64,000 nt of DNA from Thalassotalea litorea (GCF_005843925.1 NZ_VCBC01000018.1:1-64000), one strand, 5' to 3'; numbered from the stretch's first letter, positions 35,621-45,026 are shown. Notes: generated by a model not told the origin, from the letters alone. A program made the numbers and translations.

Positions 35621-35704
35621 CGCGACGACGGCTAAGCGGCAAACAAGTCTGGTTTGTTGGCAAACACTCTGGGTCTTGTGTTTATTTACGGAGCCAAAAT
35701 TTCT
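35621..35704. repeat. Dispersed repeat S, copy 1
   Basis: It resembles 36709-36790: both have CGACGGC, AAGC, a TTGG-AAACAC segment and a conserved TATTTACGGAGCCAAAA end. Translation ends in a similar IYGAK string in both, which makes small spurious frames. It is probably a widespread intergenic repeat. Confidence 0.7.
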
Positions 35705-35733
35705 TCTAGTAATAATGAATGCTACCGCTTTGC

Positions 35734-36621
35734 TTATAGTGCAATTGGTTTTTTTTGCTCCTTAGTATATTCATTCATTGCATCCTTGAAGGTGTTTAGG
35801 CAGTTTTTTTTGGCCTCTTGTTTCATCGATTCGACTTTACTTTCAGGTGCAAGTATGGCCGATCTTATGGATAATGAGTTTGAATCGGGTGATGTAGTTC
35901 GAATATAGATATTGTACCCGTGGGTTGTGGTAATTTTTGAGCGGTTTGAGTCAATATAATCAGCATAATAATCGTCCAGAGCTCTATAACCACCCGTGGC
36001 ATATAATCCCCAATTAGAGACATTTGAAGTGCTTGAGCTTTTCTCTCCTAGGTCAAAATCTGATTTGTTTAATCCAAATCGTTGTATAGCGGCATTGACG
36101 ACTTTGTCATGTGGTTGAACGTAGGATCTGTATATACTTATCCCGGTAATTAAGCCAGAGGGCATATCGAAATAAAATTCGAAACGCGATCCATCATTAA
36201 GTTGAGGTCTAATGTCAGATGGGAGGTTGTAGGCTAAATATTCATTGTAGGCTAGGTATTTTTCATCCATTTGTTCCTCTGTTATTTTTCCAATGGCTCT
36301 ACCGCTGAAGATAGCTGTTCTACCGTCATCGCCTATATTTTGTGAGATAAGGTTTCCGCACTCTTTCTGGAATTGGTCATAGAAGGAACTTTTTGCAGTA
36401 GACGTCCACGTTTCCCCGGCAAAGGTGTAAGAGATGTTGATTTTTCCACTCTCGATGCCGCGTTGATCTTCCTCTTTTTTGTATTTAATATAGCCTTGAA
36501 GATTGAGCCCGCCAAAACCTACGTGGGACAAATCATTTCCTGTTATTTCACCTTCTTGTGAAAAGGCATTAACAGATATACTTGCTAGCACAAGAGTGAT
36601 GAGTGGCACTTTATATTTCAT
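35734..36621 (-). CDS. Secreted protein, unrecognised
   Basis: The start at 36621 follows GGGAGGA; an upstream in-frame codon adds an implausible extension. The 295-residue product has a signal peptide (MKYKVPLITLVLASISVNAFS) and a mature part with aromatic/glycine-rich strands (GGLNLQGYIKYKKEED, YNIYIRTTSPDSNS) and two cysteines. It may be a periplasmic or secreted beta-rich protein. No family is recognised. It is flanked by two pairs of direct repeats, so it looks like cargo. Confidence 0.65.
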   Translation of the reverse strand: MKYKVPLITLVLASISVNAFSQEGEITGNDLSHVGFGGLNLQGYIKYKKEEDQRGIESGKINISYTFAGETWTSTAKSSFYDQFQKECGNLISQNIGDDGRTAIFSGRAIGKITEEQMDEKYLAYNEYLAYNLPSDIRPQLNDGSRFEFYFDMPSGLITGISIYRSYVQPHDKVVNAAIQRFGLNKSDFDLGEKSSSTSNVSNWGLYATGGYRALDDYYADYIDSNRSKITTTHGYNIYIRTTSPDSNSLSIRSAILAPESKVESMKQEAKKNCLNTFKDAMNEYTKEQKKPIAL

Positions 36622-36708
36622 GATTCCTCCCAATAAATTAACTGTTATGTATAGTCCATATTTTGTAGGTTTCAAGATGTCATATCCAGCCTCATGGGTA
36701 TTTGCTGT

Positions 36709-36790
36709 GCGGCGACGGCAAAGCAATAACCAAGCGTGCTTTATTGGTAAACACGCCGACTTTTGTGTCTATTTACGGAGCCAAAACTTC
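36709..36790. repeat. Dispersed repeat S, copy 2
   Basis: This is the diverged counterpart of 35621-35704, in the same orientation, ending TATTTACGGAGCCAAAAC. The divergence from copy 1 contrasts with the near identity of the 71-bp pair, so the two repeat pairs have different ages. Confidence 0.7.
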
Positions 36791-36944
36791 CTTTATATGT
36801 GTAAACCCTGTTAGTAGTAGGCGGTTTTGAACTGGATAAAGTAGATGTTGAAAAAAGTGTTTACCGGCCTTGGAAAAACTCACGTTGCCCGCGGTGGTTT
36901 CCTTGACATACGAAATGAAATCTTCCCTTGGTAGGAAGCTTAAT

Positions 36945-37015
36945 GTATATACCACTGATTTGGACCACGCTTCCATTTAGAAATTGCCATCAATAGTAAA
37001 AGAGATTTGCCAGGT
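36945..37015. repeat. 71-bp direct repeat, copy 2
   Basis: Counterpart of 35435-35505, 69 of 71 positions equal, same orientation. Confidence 0.9.
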
Positions 37016-37836
37016 TTCCGCTGAGAAGTTGCCAGTGAGGTTGACGAAAACTTACACCGAAATAGGGTTATTAGCTTCAAGGCTTATCTCATATGGTTAT
37101 GAGATGGTGGCATCGTTTATCTGATGGCGTCTTAACATACGAATAAGCCACTTCAAGCAAGTAAGTTTTACTAACTAGTTCGCACAAGTTCATATGAACA
37201 CTACTTGAAATTTGAATGTCCGCTTTCATTAATTATCGCAATGAACAGGAAAATAATCGAACTGCTGTTCCTGGCACAAAACGATCATAGATTATCTATT
37301 TGATGACAGCTCAAACGGATACTTGCCCACCAAACTTCCTATGAAACTCAAATGAATCTCTTGCGTGCAACCTTTAAGGGAAAATAGCCCTTTATTGGCA
37401 ATACACAAAATGGTTGACAGTCAAACTCGATACCCGAAACAACAATGAACGCGAATCGCGCCATTTGCTTACGCGCATTCTAAAAATCAACCCCAAAACA
37501 CCACACCCTAAATCTCAACGAACACGGAGCTGTTAATGGTGCGGTTACGTTAATGTGCACGATGGGTTTACCGGGTAATGCCACCGGTTAACTGACCATA
37601 TTCGATGAACATGTGCGTGGTGTGACCGATACTATGTTGATTTTTTCTTGACACGCGTCTTGTGATAACCCTTGTCATCTCGGGCCTTGCCAGCGTATTT
37701 TCCATTTCCACAACAAGACTGTGGAATAGCGTATGACTATGGTGAAGTCTATTCCTCAGGCGTATAGTCAAGGTAGGGCCAGGTCAATGAGAATGACCGG
37801 CATGTTTTAACACAATGACAGACACGGAGGTGGGGA
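37016..37836. other. Gene-free stretch before the three-gene operon
   Basis: I find no gene with a ribosome site. There is a perfect small hairpin (TCTCATA/TATGAGA, 37086-37103) and an inverted repeat GGTCA-ATGAGAA-TGACC near 37773. A TTGACA occurs near 37648 but has no matching -10 at the right distance. The last 250 bp probably hold the operon promoter. Confidence 0.4.
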
Positions 37837-38310
37837 ATGGCTGGCAAACAACGTACGTTAACGACCGCCCAAACCTCAGGGGGTCATCAAGCGGACAATC
37901 ACACCGGTGAGCGACCCGTCGATGCTCGAGAACTGCCTAACCTCGATGGTTCCCTAACCGGGCGAGTTGAGCGCCAACAAGCCTTCGTGCGTCTTCGCGC
38001 CAAAGGGCAAAGTTTGCGCACCATCGCCGAGACCTTAAATGTGTCCGTTGGCACGTTATCGAGCTGGCAAAAAGACTTCGAGGTGGTCATCGCCGAGCAC
38101 CGCGCCATTGAACTTGATGCCTTAAAAGAAGCCATATTCCTGACCAAAGAGCAGCGCATCCAGCAGTTGCATCAACAATATCAATTGCTCTGTGAGGAGC
38201 TGGAAAAGCGCGATCTCAGTGATATCGACAGTTATCGATTGATGGAATTAAAACTGAAAGTGTTTCAGTTGGTAAAGGAAGAGTTTCCACCGTGCACGGC
38301 GCTCGAATAA
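37837..38310 (+). CDS. Helix-turn-helix protein, first gene of an unrecognised operon
   Basis: This 157-residue protein starts after a strong GGAGGTGGGG site. Residues 1-50 are polar and probably disordered. About 51-85 form a helix-turn-helix of the resolvase/transposase-like kind (LRAKGQSLRTIAETLNVSVGTLSSWQ). About 90-150 are helical, with QQLHQQYQLLCEELEKRD as a likely coiled coil. It could be a DNA-binding regulator or a nucleoprotein component. It is followed by two genes on the same strand, the next after a 157-bp gap. Confidence 0.65.
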   Translation: MAGKQRTLTTAQTSGGHQADNHTGERPVDARELPNLDGSLTGRVERQQAFVRLRAKGQSLRTIAETLNVSVGTLSSWQKDFEVVIAEHRAIELDALKEAIFLTKEQRIQQLHQQYQLLCEELEKRDLSDIDSYRLMELKLKVFQLVKEEFPPCTALE

Positions 38311-38467
38311 CCCAGCAGGGCACTCGCCGGGAAGGGATGCGGTACAAGGCTGCCAGGCCCTTCATCGGGCAGACAGGCGGCAGGCTGATAAAGAAAACGA
38401 TGCACGGACAGCTGATTGAAAAACAACCGATGCCGTGTGTAAGAATCTATGTTCGCAGGGAGGCAAG

Positions 38468-38683
38468 ATGAACAAAACTGAGACAAAACTGAACGCGAAT
38501 AGCCTGGTACAGGACATCGAACGGCTGCAAGCCTTGCGCCGTTGCGGGGCATTGACCAAGGATGATTTAGAAGCCGAGATCCGCCTGTTGCACTTGAAAA
38601 TGGCGGCCCATGAGCGATTGGCACTCGAAGATAAAATCACTCATTTGACGCAGTTGTTGGAGGGTCATCACGATGGTAAATAA
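38468..38683 (+). CDS. 71-residue coiled-coil protein, second gene of the operon
   Basis: The start at 38468 has GGGAGG seven bases upstream; an in-frame codon at 38435 lacks one. The product is nearly all helix: IERLQALRRCGALTKDDLEAE, then LHLKMAAHERLALEDKITHLTQLLEG. It overlaps the next gene by 11 bp, which implies coupled synthesis and perhaps a complex. No family is recognised. Confidence 0.6.
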   Translation: MNKTETKLNANSLVQDIERLQALRRCGALTKDDLEAEIRLLHLKMAAHERLALEDKITHLTQLLEGHHDGK

Positions 38684-40112
38684 AGCACAAACCCGCGTCG
38701 ATAAGCTGATTTTTTCGTCCGCGCTGTCCTCTCAACAGTTGGCCAAGTTGATATTTGTCGTGACGTTAAAAAAACGCTTTGGGCAGGAAACATCCGAGGA
38801 TAGGGCGCAAGAGCGGGCATGCCTTAAATTTTTGAAAAAAGTTGCGGATGCGCCGACTACATATGACGCAATGCAGTGGCTCAACGTTTATGAGGGGATG
38901 GATGCCACATTGAATCAGGGGATGGCTGAGCTTAAAGATCATTTGGAGCAGTTATGGCTGCGCCGACAATGGCTGGTAGACCTTCATAAGGCAATCGAAG
39001 ATCGTTTTACCACCCCGAAAATCTTTAAAACGCAGCGTGATGCCAATGCCTATATGGCACAACGCAAACAGGCGGCAGAGCAGGCCATTTGTAGCCAGCC
39101 GGTATTGCTCGATGAGGTATTGCTGCACAAACTGGTTAAGGCGTTGAAAAAAGACCAACGATTTGATTGGTTAAGCGTGCCTGAAGAGATATCGTTGCTT
39201 GAGTTTATAACGACCTGGCAATCGGCGTTTGGCCCGCATTTGGAAACCGTATTACGGGGCGAAGCACAGGCACTCGAACAGGCTCTGGCAAACCTGGAAC
39301 GTAAACGTAAAAACGAACCTCTCGACGAACGAAAAGCCGCTCGAGAACCCAACCGTGACACTGCAGCTACGCTTGAAGAGCATATCGATATCGCAAATGG
39401 TGATGGTCATCACTTTTCATTGACGCGTATGAAAACGGTGACGTTAACGGCATTGATGGATGCCGGCGATCTAGCTGTATTTGGGGCTGTTGCCCTTAGC
39501 GCGCTAGCCAAGATTGATGATGAGTACCAATCCCGCTTACAAGCGTTGTTAACAGAACATTGGCAACGGTATATCCCGATAGCGCTCAAGCCCATTTCCT
39601 TAGTGCAGGCAAAGGGCGTGACGGACCAAGCATTGTCCAATATCAACCGCCCCCCTTTAACGGAAGACGAAATCGATGCGCAGTTGTTGTCGCTGTGCGT
39701 GTTGTTGCATTTTACCAAAAGTCGCGATGAATCCATTAAGCGTCGGATCTGTTTTTACAATGAAATTTTTAAAACAATGACAAAGGCTTTTGCTGATAGC
39801 TATGCCTACCAAGAGTTGCCGCAAATTATGGCGCAAATAACTTCCCTGCATAGCCATGTGTCGAGTCAGTGTTTTGATTTGGATTGGTTGATCACCAAAT
39901 TACCGGCACAAACCTTTTCCTATCAGGAGCTATATCGTGCCACCTTGCTGGATAGCTCTCTAAAAACATCAGGTTCGGTACCCCAAGCCGAGAAAGATAT
40001 GATCCGACAGCTGAGTAAACATTGGCTGGATACCGGCCTTGATTTTAAAGCCAATAACCAAGCAACTGCTCGATTAAATCAACTGCTCAAAACGGCTGAT
40101 GTTGATAGGTAG
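38673..40112 (+). CDS. 479-residue helical protein, third gene of the operon
   Basis: I do not recognise this protein. It is predominantly alpha-helical, with no signal peptide or membrane segment. A charged segment (about 205-240, ALEQALANLERKRKNEPLDE) may be a coiled coil or a linker dividing two halves. It has no P-loop and no clear nuclease motif. It overlaps the 71-residue gene and ends 43 bp from the convergent protease gene. The tight pairing of a large helical protein with a small coiled-coil partner and an HTH protein suggests a three-part system. Confidence 0.65.
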   Translation: MVNKAQTRVDKLIFSSALSSQQLAKLIFVVTLKKRFGQETSEDRAQERACLKFLKKVADAPTTYDAMQWLNVYEGMDATLNQGMAELKDHLEQLWLRRQWLVDLHKAIEDRFTTPKIFKTQRDANAYMAQRKQAAEQAICSQPVLLDEVLLHKLVKALKKDQRFDWLSVPEEISLLEFITTWQSAFGPHLETVLRGEAQALEQALANLERKRKNEPLDERKAAREPNRDTAATLEEHIDIANGDGHHFSLTRMKTVTLTALMDAGDLAVFGAVALSALAKIDDEYQSRLQALLTEHWQRYIPIALKPISLVQAKGVTDQALSNINRPPLTEDEIDAQLLSLCVLLHFTKSRDESIKRRICFYNEIFKTMTKAFADSYAYQELPQIMAQITSLHSHVSSQCFDLDWLITKLPAQTFSYQELYRATLLDSSLKTSGSVPQAEKDMIRQLSKHWLDTGLDFKANNQATARLNQLLKTADVDR

Positions 40113-40155
40113 TCGCGCTAACACAGCAAAGCCTTCCGAGAACGTAGTCGTGAAT

Positions 40156-41142
40156 TTACTTTATTGTGCGCCGCTGAAATAACCATAACAATCCTAACGA
40201 AAACATCAGGTAAGTGCTCGGTTCAGGTACAGGGGTTCTTTGAATAAACGCAGGGTACAAAAATTGTCGCATGCCATATTCATCATTGGTTAGTGGCGTG
40301 AGGTTCCACACTGGGTTGCTTACCCCCACGCCGACGCCGAATGATTCCATTAACAAATCCACGCCTTGAACTTGTAAATGATGTCGTTCCACCGTGAAAT
40401 ATTTATGGAGCCCGCTGGAGGCCGCCGGGTCGAAGGGATCAACCAACAACGCCCAGGAGTTATTCAATGTATTTAAAGGGTCATTCGGATCAAAATTATC
40501 GTCAATAAATCCATAAAACGGGCTTCTTTCTACATCGGCTAACCCTAGGGCATGGCCGATTTCATGTGTCAAAACCCGTCGAAACCACGCCAGCGACGAT
40601 ATATTCCGATTCATGCGAATATCTGCACCAATGATAGAACGAGTTCCTGGGTAGTGTTGAGTGCCAGACGTGAGAGTTACTTCATCGTTTGAAGCCCATA
40701 AATTAGCCCAAGAGAAACCTCCGGTGTAATCTGGGTTAGTCGCTTTTAAGTCTATTTCGGCTCCTAAAGGAGAGAGATCCCAGGAAACATCCGTATTGGC
40801 CGTATCGTCAACAAAGTAGATGGTTGTTCCCAAGCCACTAATTGGGTCTTTTACGGTCCACGCGGCAAATGCTTGTTCAATCGCTAATTCAAACTCTTCT
40901 AGTGTTGGTGTAATAGACCAGTTAAACAAGTCCCGGTATGCTTGCAATGAACCTCCTTGCACCGAGTATCGTAAACCGCCAACCAAGGATCGTTCTCCCC
41001 CCTCAGTTCCGTAATATTCAGCGTTCCATCTAAATCCACCTTGAAGGTCGGTTCCTGAACCAAAGATGGCTCCGGCATGGACCCGATTGAACATGCTCAG
41101 CACAAAGATGACGATCACACATATAAGTTTAGGTCGGTTCAT
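40156..41142 (-). CDS. PEP-CTERM matrixin-like zinc metalloprotease
   Basis: This 328-residue protein has a signal peptide (about 1-24), a metzincin zinc site THEIGHALGLADVE near 190 (HExxHxxGxxD) and a C-terminal PEP-CTERM sorting tail: VPEPSTY, a hydrophobic helix LMFSLGLLWLF and a basic end QRRTIK. PEP-CTERM proteins are processed by exosortase and delivered to the cell surface or exopolysaccharide; no exosortase is in the window. An M10A-like protease with this tail is probably an extracellular or surface enzyme. It is convergent with the three-gene operon. Confidence 0.88.
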   Translation of the reverse strand: MNRPKLICVIVIFVLSMFNRVHAGAIFGSGTDLQGGFRWNAEYYGTEGGERSLVGGLRYSVQGGSLQAYRDLFNWSITPTLEEFELAIEQAFAAWTVKDPISGLGTTIYFVDDTANTDVSWDLSPLGAEIDLKATNPDYTGGFSWANLWASNDEVTLTSGTQHYPGTRSIIGADIRMNRNISSLAWFRRVLTHEIGHALGLADVERSPFYGFIDDNFDPNDPLNTLNNSWALLVDPFDPAASSGLHKYFTVERHHLQVQGVDLLMESFGVGVGVSNPVWNLTPLTNDEYGMRQFLYPAFIQRTPVPEPSTYLMFSLGLLWLFQRRTIK

Positions 41143-41437
41143 TAGGAGGCTCCCAGTAAGGTTTCTTGTAAAAACTTGCTGAGCAGACTAAGCATAAAAC
41201 GGGCCGGTAATGTTTATTTGTTAAATATCATAACGTTATTTGTTTTTTGATTGGCCAGTGTTGGGCTCCTGTAAATTCAGTAGACAGATATCTCTTGGTC
41301 AACAATGTGGTCAGTCATGCCCATGATGCTTTTCTTTTTGTTGGGCGTATGCGTTTTGTTATCCGTGCCGGTTTGATAGACTTGCTAACGTTTAATGACC
41401 TTTCATAATCTATATTCCCCAGAGTCGTGCGCCTAAA

Positions 41438-44287
41438 ATGTCATTTGTGAAATCCATCACCCCAAATTTAATTGGCCAAATACTGAGAAAACCGGTTATC
41501 GCTATTGACGATGACGCGATAGTGTTCACCCATAAAAATGGTCAGATAATTCGGTATCCATTTGTTGAATTCAAAGCGTTTGCACGCTCATCGCGATCGG
41601 TTTTGGGCGGTAACATCGCGCTTAGACATGGCGCGAAGGTTATTCGCTTGGGGTTGCTTGATAAACTGAATGTTGATGCATTTGTCGATGCATTCAATGT
41701 CTTGATTCAACCTTATGTCGAAAACCATCTGACGTCAGTGCAGGAAGAATTTAATCGTTTAACACTTAAGCACTATCCAAGGGATTCATGGCAGCAGGAC
41801 ATTGCGTTACTGATAGGTCAGGTGCATGAAAATTACAGTTTTGCTAAAGAATTGTGTCATAAATATTTAAGTCCGGAATTGGTAAAAAAGCTCCAATCGC
41901 TCAACGGGTTTTACCCGCTGGATTTCGCTTCGCTTAGGCGGCTTCATGAACAATATCAACTTGAAAAACGTCAACTATTTTTTGATAACGTGGAATCAAA
42001 TCCTTTAACAGAAGAGCAGCGTTTGGGAGTGATCCGCTCCAATGACAGAAACATGGTTCTGGCGGCGGCGGGCACAGGGAAAACCTCCGTCATGGTCGCC
42101 AAAGCGTTAGATATTATTGATAGAGGACTGGCGTCACCGTCCGAGATATTGGTCTTGGCCTATAACAATGCCGCCGCGAAAGAGCTGAAAGAACGCTTGA
42201 ACGAAAAAGCAAGTAATGCCGATATCCCATTAGAGTCCGCACCGCATATCTCGACATTTCACGCCTTGGGTCGACATCTGTTGCGTGATTCGGGCCACAC
42301 GACCCATTTAAGTGTGTTCACTGAGGATAGCGTCAAACTCAAACAGTGGATTTACGAGTGGGTCCTCGACTACGTGGGAACTGATCTGACAAAAATTTTC
42401 GATTTGATTGCATTGCATAACCCGCCGGTCGATACCTTTGATTTTACATCGAAGGCAGAATACGAAGCGTACGTGCGAGATAATGAATTCCGCACATTAA
42501 ATAACGAGTTGGTGAAAGGATACCAAGAGCTTTTGATCGCCAACTTTTTATTTACCAATCAAATTGACTATCAATACGAGGCCCCGTATGTGTGTAAACG
42601 GCGTATTGAAGTCGGTTTCGACTATAAACCAGATTTTCATATCTTAGGTACGGATATTTATATCGAGCATTTTGGCATTAATAGGCAAGGGCAAACTCGG
42701 CCGGATATTGATGATGCCACCTATAACGACGACATGAATAAAAAGCGAACGTTACATCAAGCACGCGAAACGTCGCTAATCGAAACCTTTCATTATGAGT
42801 GGCAAGAGGACCGCTTGCTTACCGGATTAAAACAAAAACTCGCGGCACAGGGGGTTGAATGTGATCCAATGCCGGCGAACGAAATTTTTAACAAGCTCAA
42901 AGACCAGGGACAGTTTGCAAGTTGGAGTGAATTATTGCTCAAGGCACTGCAGGCCATTCGTGTGGAACAATTAGACCGTGGTGCGATTTATCAACGTTTA
43001 AAGCAAACCGGATTTAAGCAAGCCGATAAGTTTTCGCTTTTGCTTAGTGCGCTGCAAGAGGCATACGTGGCAGAGCTCAAGGTGCAAGAAACGATCGATT
43101 TTGACGATATGATCATTCAAGCAGTCGATGTGATCCATGGCGGCAAATTTCAACCTGCTTGGAAATACATTCTCGTTGATGAGTTTCAAGACATTTCCGC
43201 TTCTCGCATGGCGCTCCTCAATGCCATCATCGAACGAGGACCAGGACCATCGTTAACGGTGGTTGGCGATGATTGGCAATCCATATACCGATTCTCCGGT
43301 GGAAAATTAGAATTGACCACGCGATTTGATGAGCTTGTCGGGCCTTGTTCGTTAACCAAACTGCAAAAAACGTTTCGCTACAATAATTCGATTGCCAATA
43401 CGGCCGGGCAATTTATCATGGCGAATCCTGAGCAATACGAAAAGCACATTGAAACGCATGCGCACGTTGATAAACCACAAGTATATTTGCTCGATGATAA
43501 ACGTGACCTCCCAAATGGCTTGTACGAGCGCGTTTTTGACGTGGTCAGTAAAATACGTAATGCAGATCCCGGGGCAAGTGTGGCCGTTATGGCTCGTTAT
43601 CATTATTTGTTGACTGCGGCACAACGGCTGTTATGGGCACGAGGTGTCAAAGATAACGTAGATTATTGGACGTTTCATAAGTCAAAAGGGTTAGAAGCGG
43701 ATTATTGCATATTGATCGGTTTTTTCCAGGGCAAATTAGGGTTTCCAAGCGAGAGTCAGGATGAGGCGGTGATCGATGCATTGTTGCCGTCATTAGACTC
43801 CTTTCGTCACTCGGAGGAGCGCCGACTATTGTATGTCGGGCTCACTCGTGCGAGGGAAAAGAGTTACATTATCGCTGATCCCACGTCCCCTTCGGCATTT
43901 GTTACGGAATTGCTCGATCCCAAATTTGAAATAAACATTGCCTCAGAGGCCTTTCAGGCAAGTTTTCGGGAATCCTTTAAATGTCCTCATTACGCAACCG
44001 GCTTTTATCGCAAGGTACGAGGACAATACGGTGATTTTTATGCGTGTAGCACGGGCAGAGGCTGTAAGGTGGTCAAAGCCAGAGCCTGTACAAACTGTGG
44101 TTACCCATCTATTGATAAACAGAATGAGAGTGTTTGTAATAATTCATCTTGTCAGCACACATTCAAAACTTGTGAGCAATGCGGTCGTCCGATGAAAAAA
44201 CGATTAGGAAAATATGGCGAATTTTGGGGGTGCACAGGTTATGCACTTAGCGCCGATCCATGTGATCACACAGTTAAAATCATCTAG
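41438..44287 (+). CDS. HelD-like UvrD-family helicase with nuclease-like insertion and topoisomerase-type zinc ribbons
   Basis: This 949-residue SF1 helicase resembles DNA helicase IV. An N-terminal HelD-like region (about 1-185) precedes Walker A AAAGTGKTS (209-217), LVDEFQDIS (about 577-586), GDDWQSIYRFSGG, KTFRYN, HKSKGLEADY and VGLTRAREK. Between motifs Ia and II, about 360-450, sits an insertion with FDYKPDF and IYIEHFG, typical of PD-(D/E)xK-like folds embedded in this group. The C-terminal 100 residues have cysteine sets (FKCPHY, YACSTGRGC, RACTNCGYP, KTCEQCGRPM) like topoisomerase I zinc ribbons. E. coli HelD lacks the insertion and the tail. It stands alone. Confidence 0.85.
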   Translation: MSFVKSITPNLIGQILRKPVIAIDDDAIVFTHKNGQIIRYPFVEFKAFARSSRSVLGGNIALRHGAKVIRLGLLDKLNVDAFVDAFNVLIQPYVENHLTSVQEEFNRLTLKHYPRDSWQQDIALLIGQVHENYSFAKELCHKYLSPELVKKLQSLNGFYPLDFASLRRLHEQYQLEKRQLFFDNVESNPLTEEQRLGVIRSNDRNMVLAAAGTGKTSVMVAKALDIIDRGLASPSEILVLAYNNAAAKELKERLNEKASNADIPLESAPHISTFHALGRHLLRDSGHTTHLSVFTEDSVKLKQWIYEWVLDYVGTDLTKIFDLIALHNPPVDTFDFTSKAEYEAYVRDNEFRTLNNELVKGYQELLIANFLFTNQIDYQYEAPYVCKRRIEVGFDYKPDFHILGTDIYIEHFGINRQGQTRPDIDDATYNDDMNKKRTLHQARETSLIETFHYEWQEDRLLTGLKQKLAAQGVECDPMPANEIFNKLKDQGQFASWSELLLKALQAIRVEQLDRGAIYQRLKQTGFKQADKFSLLLSALQEAYVAELKVQETIDFDDMIIQAVDVIHGGKFQPAWKYILVDEFQDISASRMALLNAIIERGPGPSLTVVGDDWQSIYRFSGGKLELTTRFDELVGPCSLTKLQKTFRYNNSIANTAGQFIMANPEQYEKHIETHAHVDKPQVYLLDDKRDLPNGLYERVFDVVSKIRNADPGASVAVMARYHYLLTAAQRLLWARGVKDNVDYWTFHKSKGLEADYCILIGFFQGKLGFPSESQDEAVIDALLPSLDSFRHSEERRLLYVGLTRAREKSYIIADPTSPSAFVTELLDPKFEINIASEAFQASFRESFKCPHYATGFYRKVRGQYGDFYACSTGRGCKVVKARACTNCGYPSIDKQNESVCNNSSCQHTFKTCEQCGRPMKKRLGKYGEFWGCTGYALSADPCDHTVKII

Positions 44288-44532
44288 GATGTTATAACAC
44301 GTCTATTGATAGGTGTTGGACAGAAAGGTTTGGAATTTGAAAAACTCTAGTATTTGGAACTTCACGGCGCTGAATATAGTGAGCTGAATTAGTTCCAACT
44401 AGAGCTGACAATTCTTTAGCTTCTTGCTTTACGGCGCTGATGTCGGGCGGCATCGACCCTATCGTTAAGGGGGCAATTGACGTTCACCATCGTGCAGATG
44501 GTCTGCAATTCATCAGCAAGTTTTCTTTGGGA

Positions 44533-44683
44533 GCGCAACGTGGCTCTTCCATGAGCTCGGTTGCGCATAGCTTCATCAAGGAGGATGGTGCTAAGGAAAT
44601 TATGAGTGCACACTATCCGATAGGCAAAAACTATTTATAGCCAGCTGTTTTATAAGGGCTGCAGGTCGGTCTCCGGATACCTT
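44533..44683. repeat. 151-bp repeat, copy 1
   Basis: It matches 53365-53515 in the same orientation with about ten differences. It starts with an inverted repeat GCGCAAC...GTTGCGC around GAGC/GCTC. A frame inside both copies reads SSVAHSFIKEDGAK and ends with a stop at the same place; it is conserved in both copies. The rest of 44288-44783 shows no gene I can support. Confidence 0.88.
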
Positions 44684-44783
44684 CGTTTTTTCACCGAGCA
44701 AAATTTGCTAGTGAGTCGCAATGTTGTTACTGTGACAATGCATTTATAAAGGATGTTAACTTACTAATAAAAAAGGAATTGTC

Positions 44784-44999
44784 ATGAAATTACACATAAT
44801 AATTAAAGCATCGCTTTTTACTCTTCTAGCTTTAACTTTTAACGCCAATGCTCATTCCGGCAGAACAGACGTTAATGGTGGTCACAATTGCTCTCAGAAA
44901 TCGAAAGATAAGGGCTTGTGTAGTGGTTACCATTATCATGGTACGACTAAACATACTCATGCGAAAAAGGCAGAAAAGGCTACAGCCAAATCGAATTAA
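44784..44999 (+). CDS. Secreted YHYH-motif protein
   Basis: This 71-residue protein has a signal peptide (MKLHIIIKASLFTLLALTFNANA) and a mature part HSGRTDVNGGHNC ... GYHYHG, the YHYH motif with a conserved cysteine pair, followed by a basic tail. YHYH modules occur alone or attached to secreted nucleases and are thought to bind metal. The nuclease lipoprotein gene next to it in the opposite orientation may be functionally related. AAGGAA precedes the ATG. Confidence 0.8.
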   Translation: MKLHIIIKASLFTLLALTFNANAHSGRTDVNGGHNCSQKSKDKGLCSGYHYHGTTKHTHAKKAEKATAKSN

Positions 45000-45004
45000 T
45001 TGAG

Positions 45005-45020
45005 GGAGGCAAACGCCTCC
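45005..45020. terminator. Hairpin between convergent genes
   Basis: GGAGGC and GCCTCC pair around AAAC directly after the YHYH stop and 7 bp before the end of the convergent nuclease gene. No long T run follows on either strand, so it is a modest bidirectional terminator. Confidence 0.5.
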
Positions 45021-45026
45021 TATTGT

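Noticed and set aside
35435..37015. Integron gene cassette
   Set aside because: No attC consensus (RYYYAAC/GTTRRRY) pair was found in the repeats and no integron integrase is visible. Both integrases lack the integron-type features I could recognise.
37568..37771. Leftward 67-codon frame
   Set aside because: No ribosome site or recognisable protein features. It lies in the presumed promoter region of the three-gene operon.
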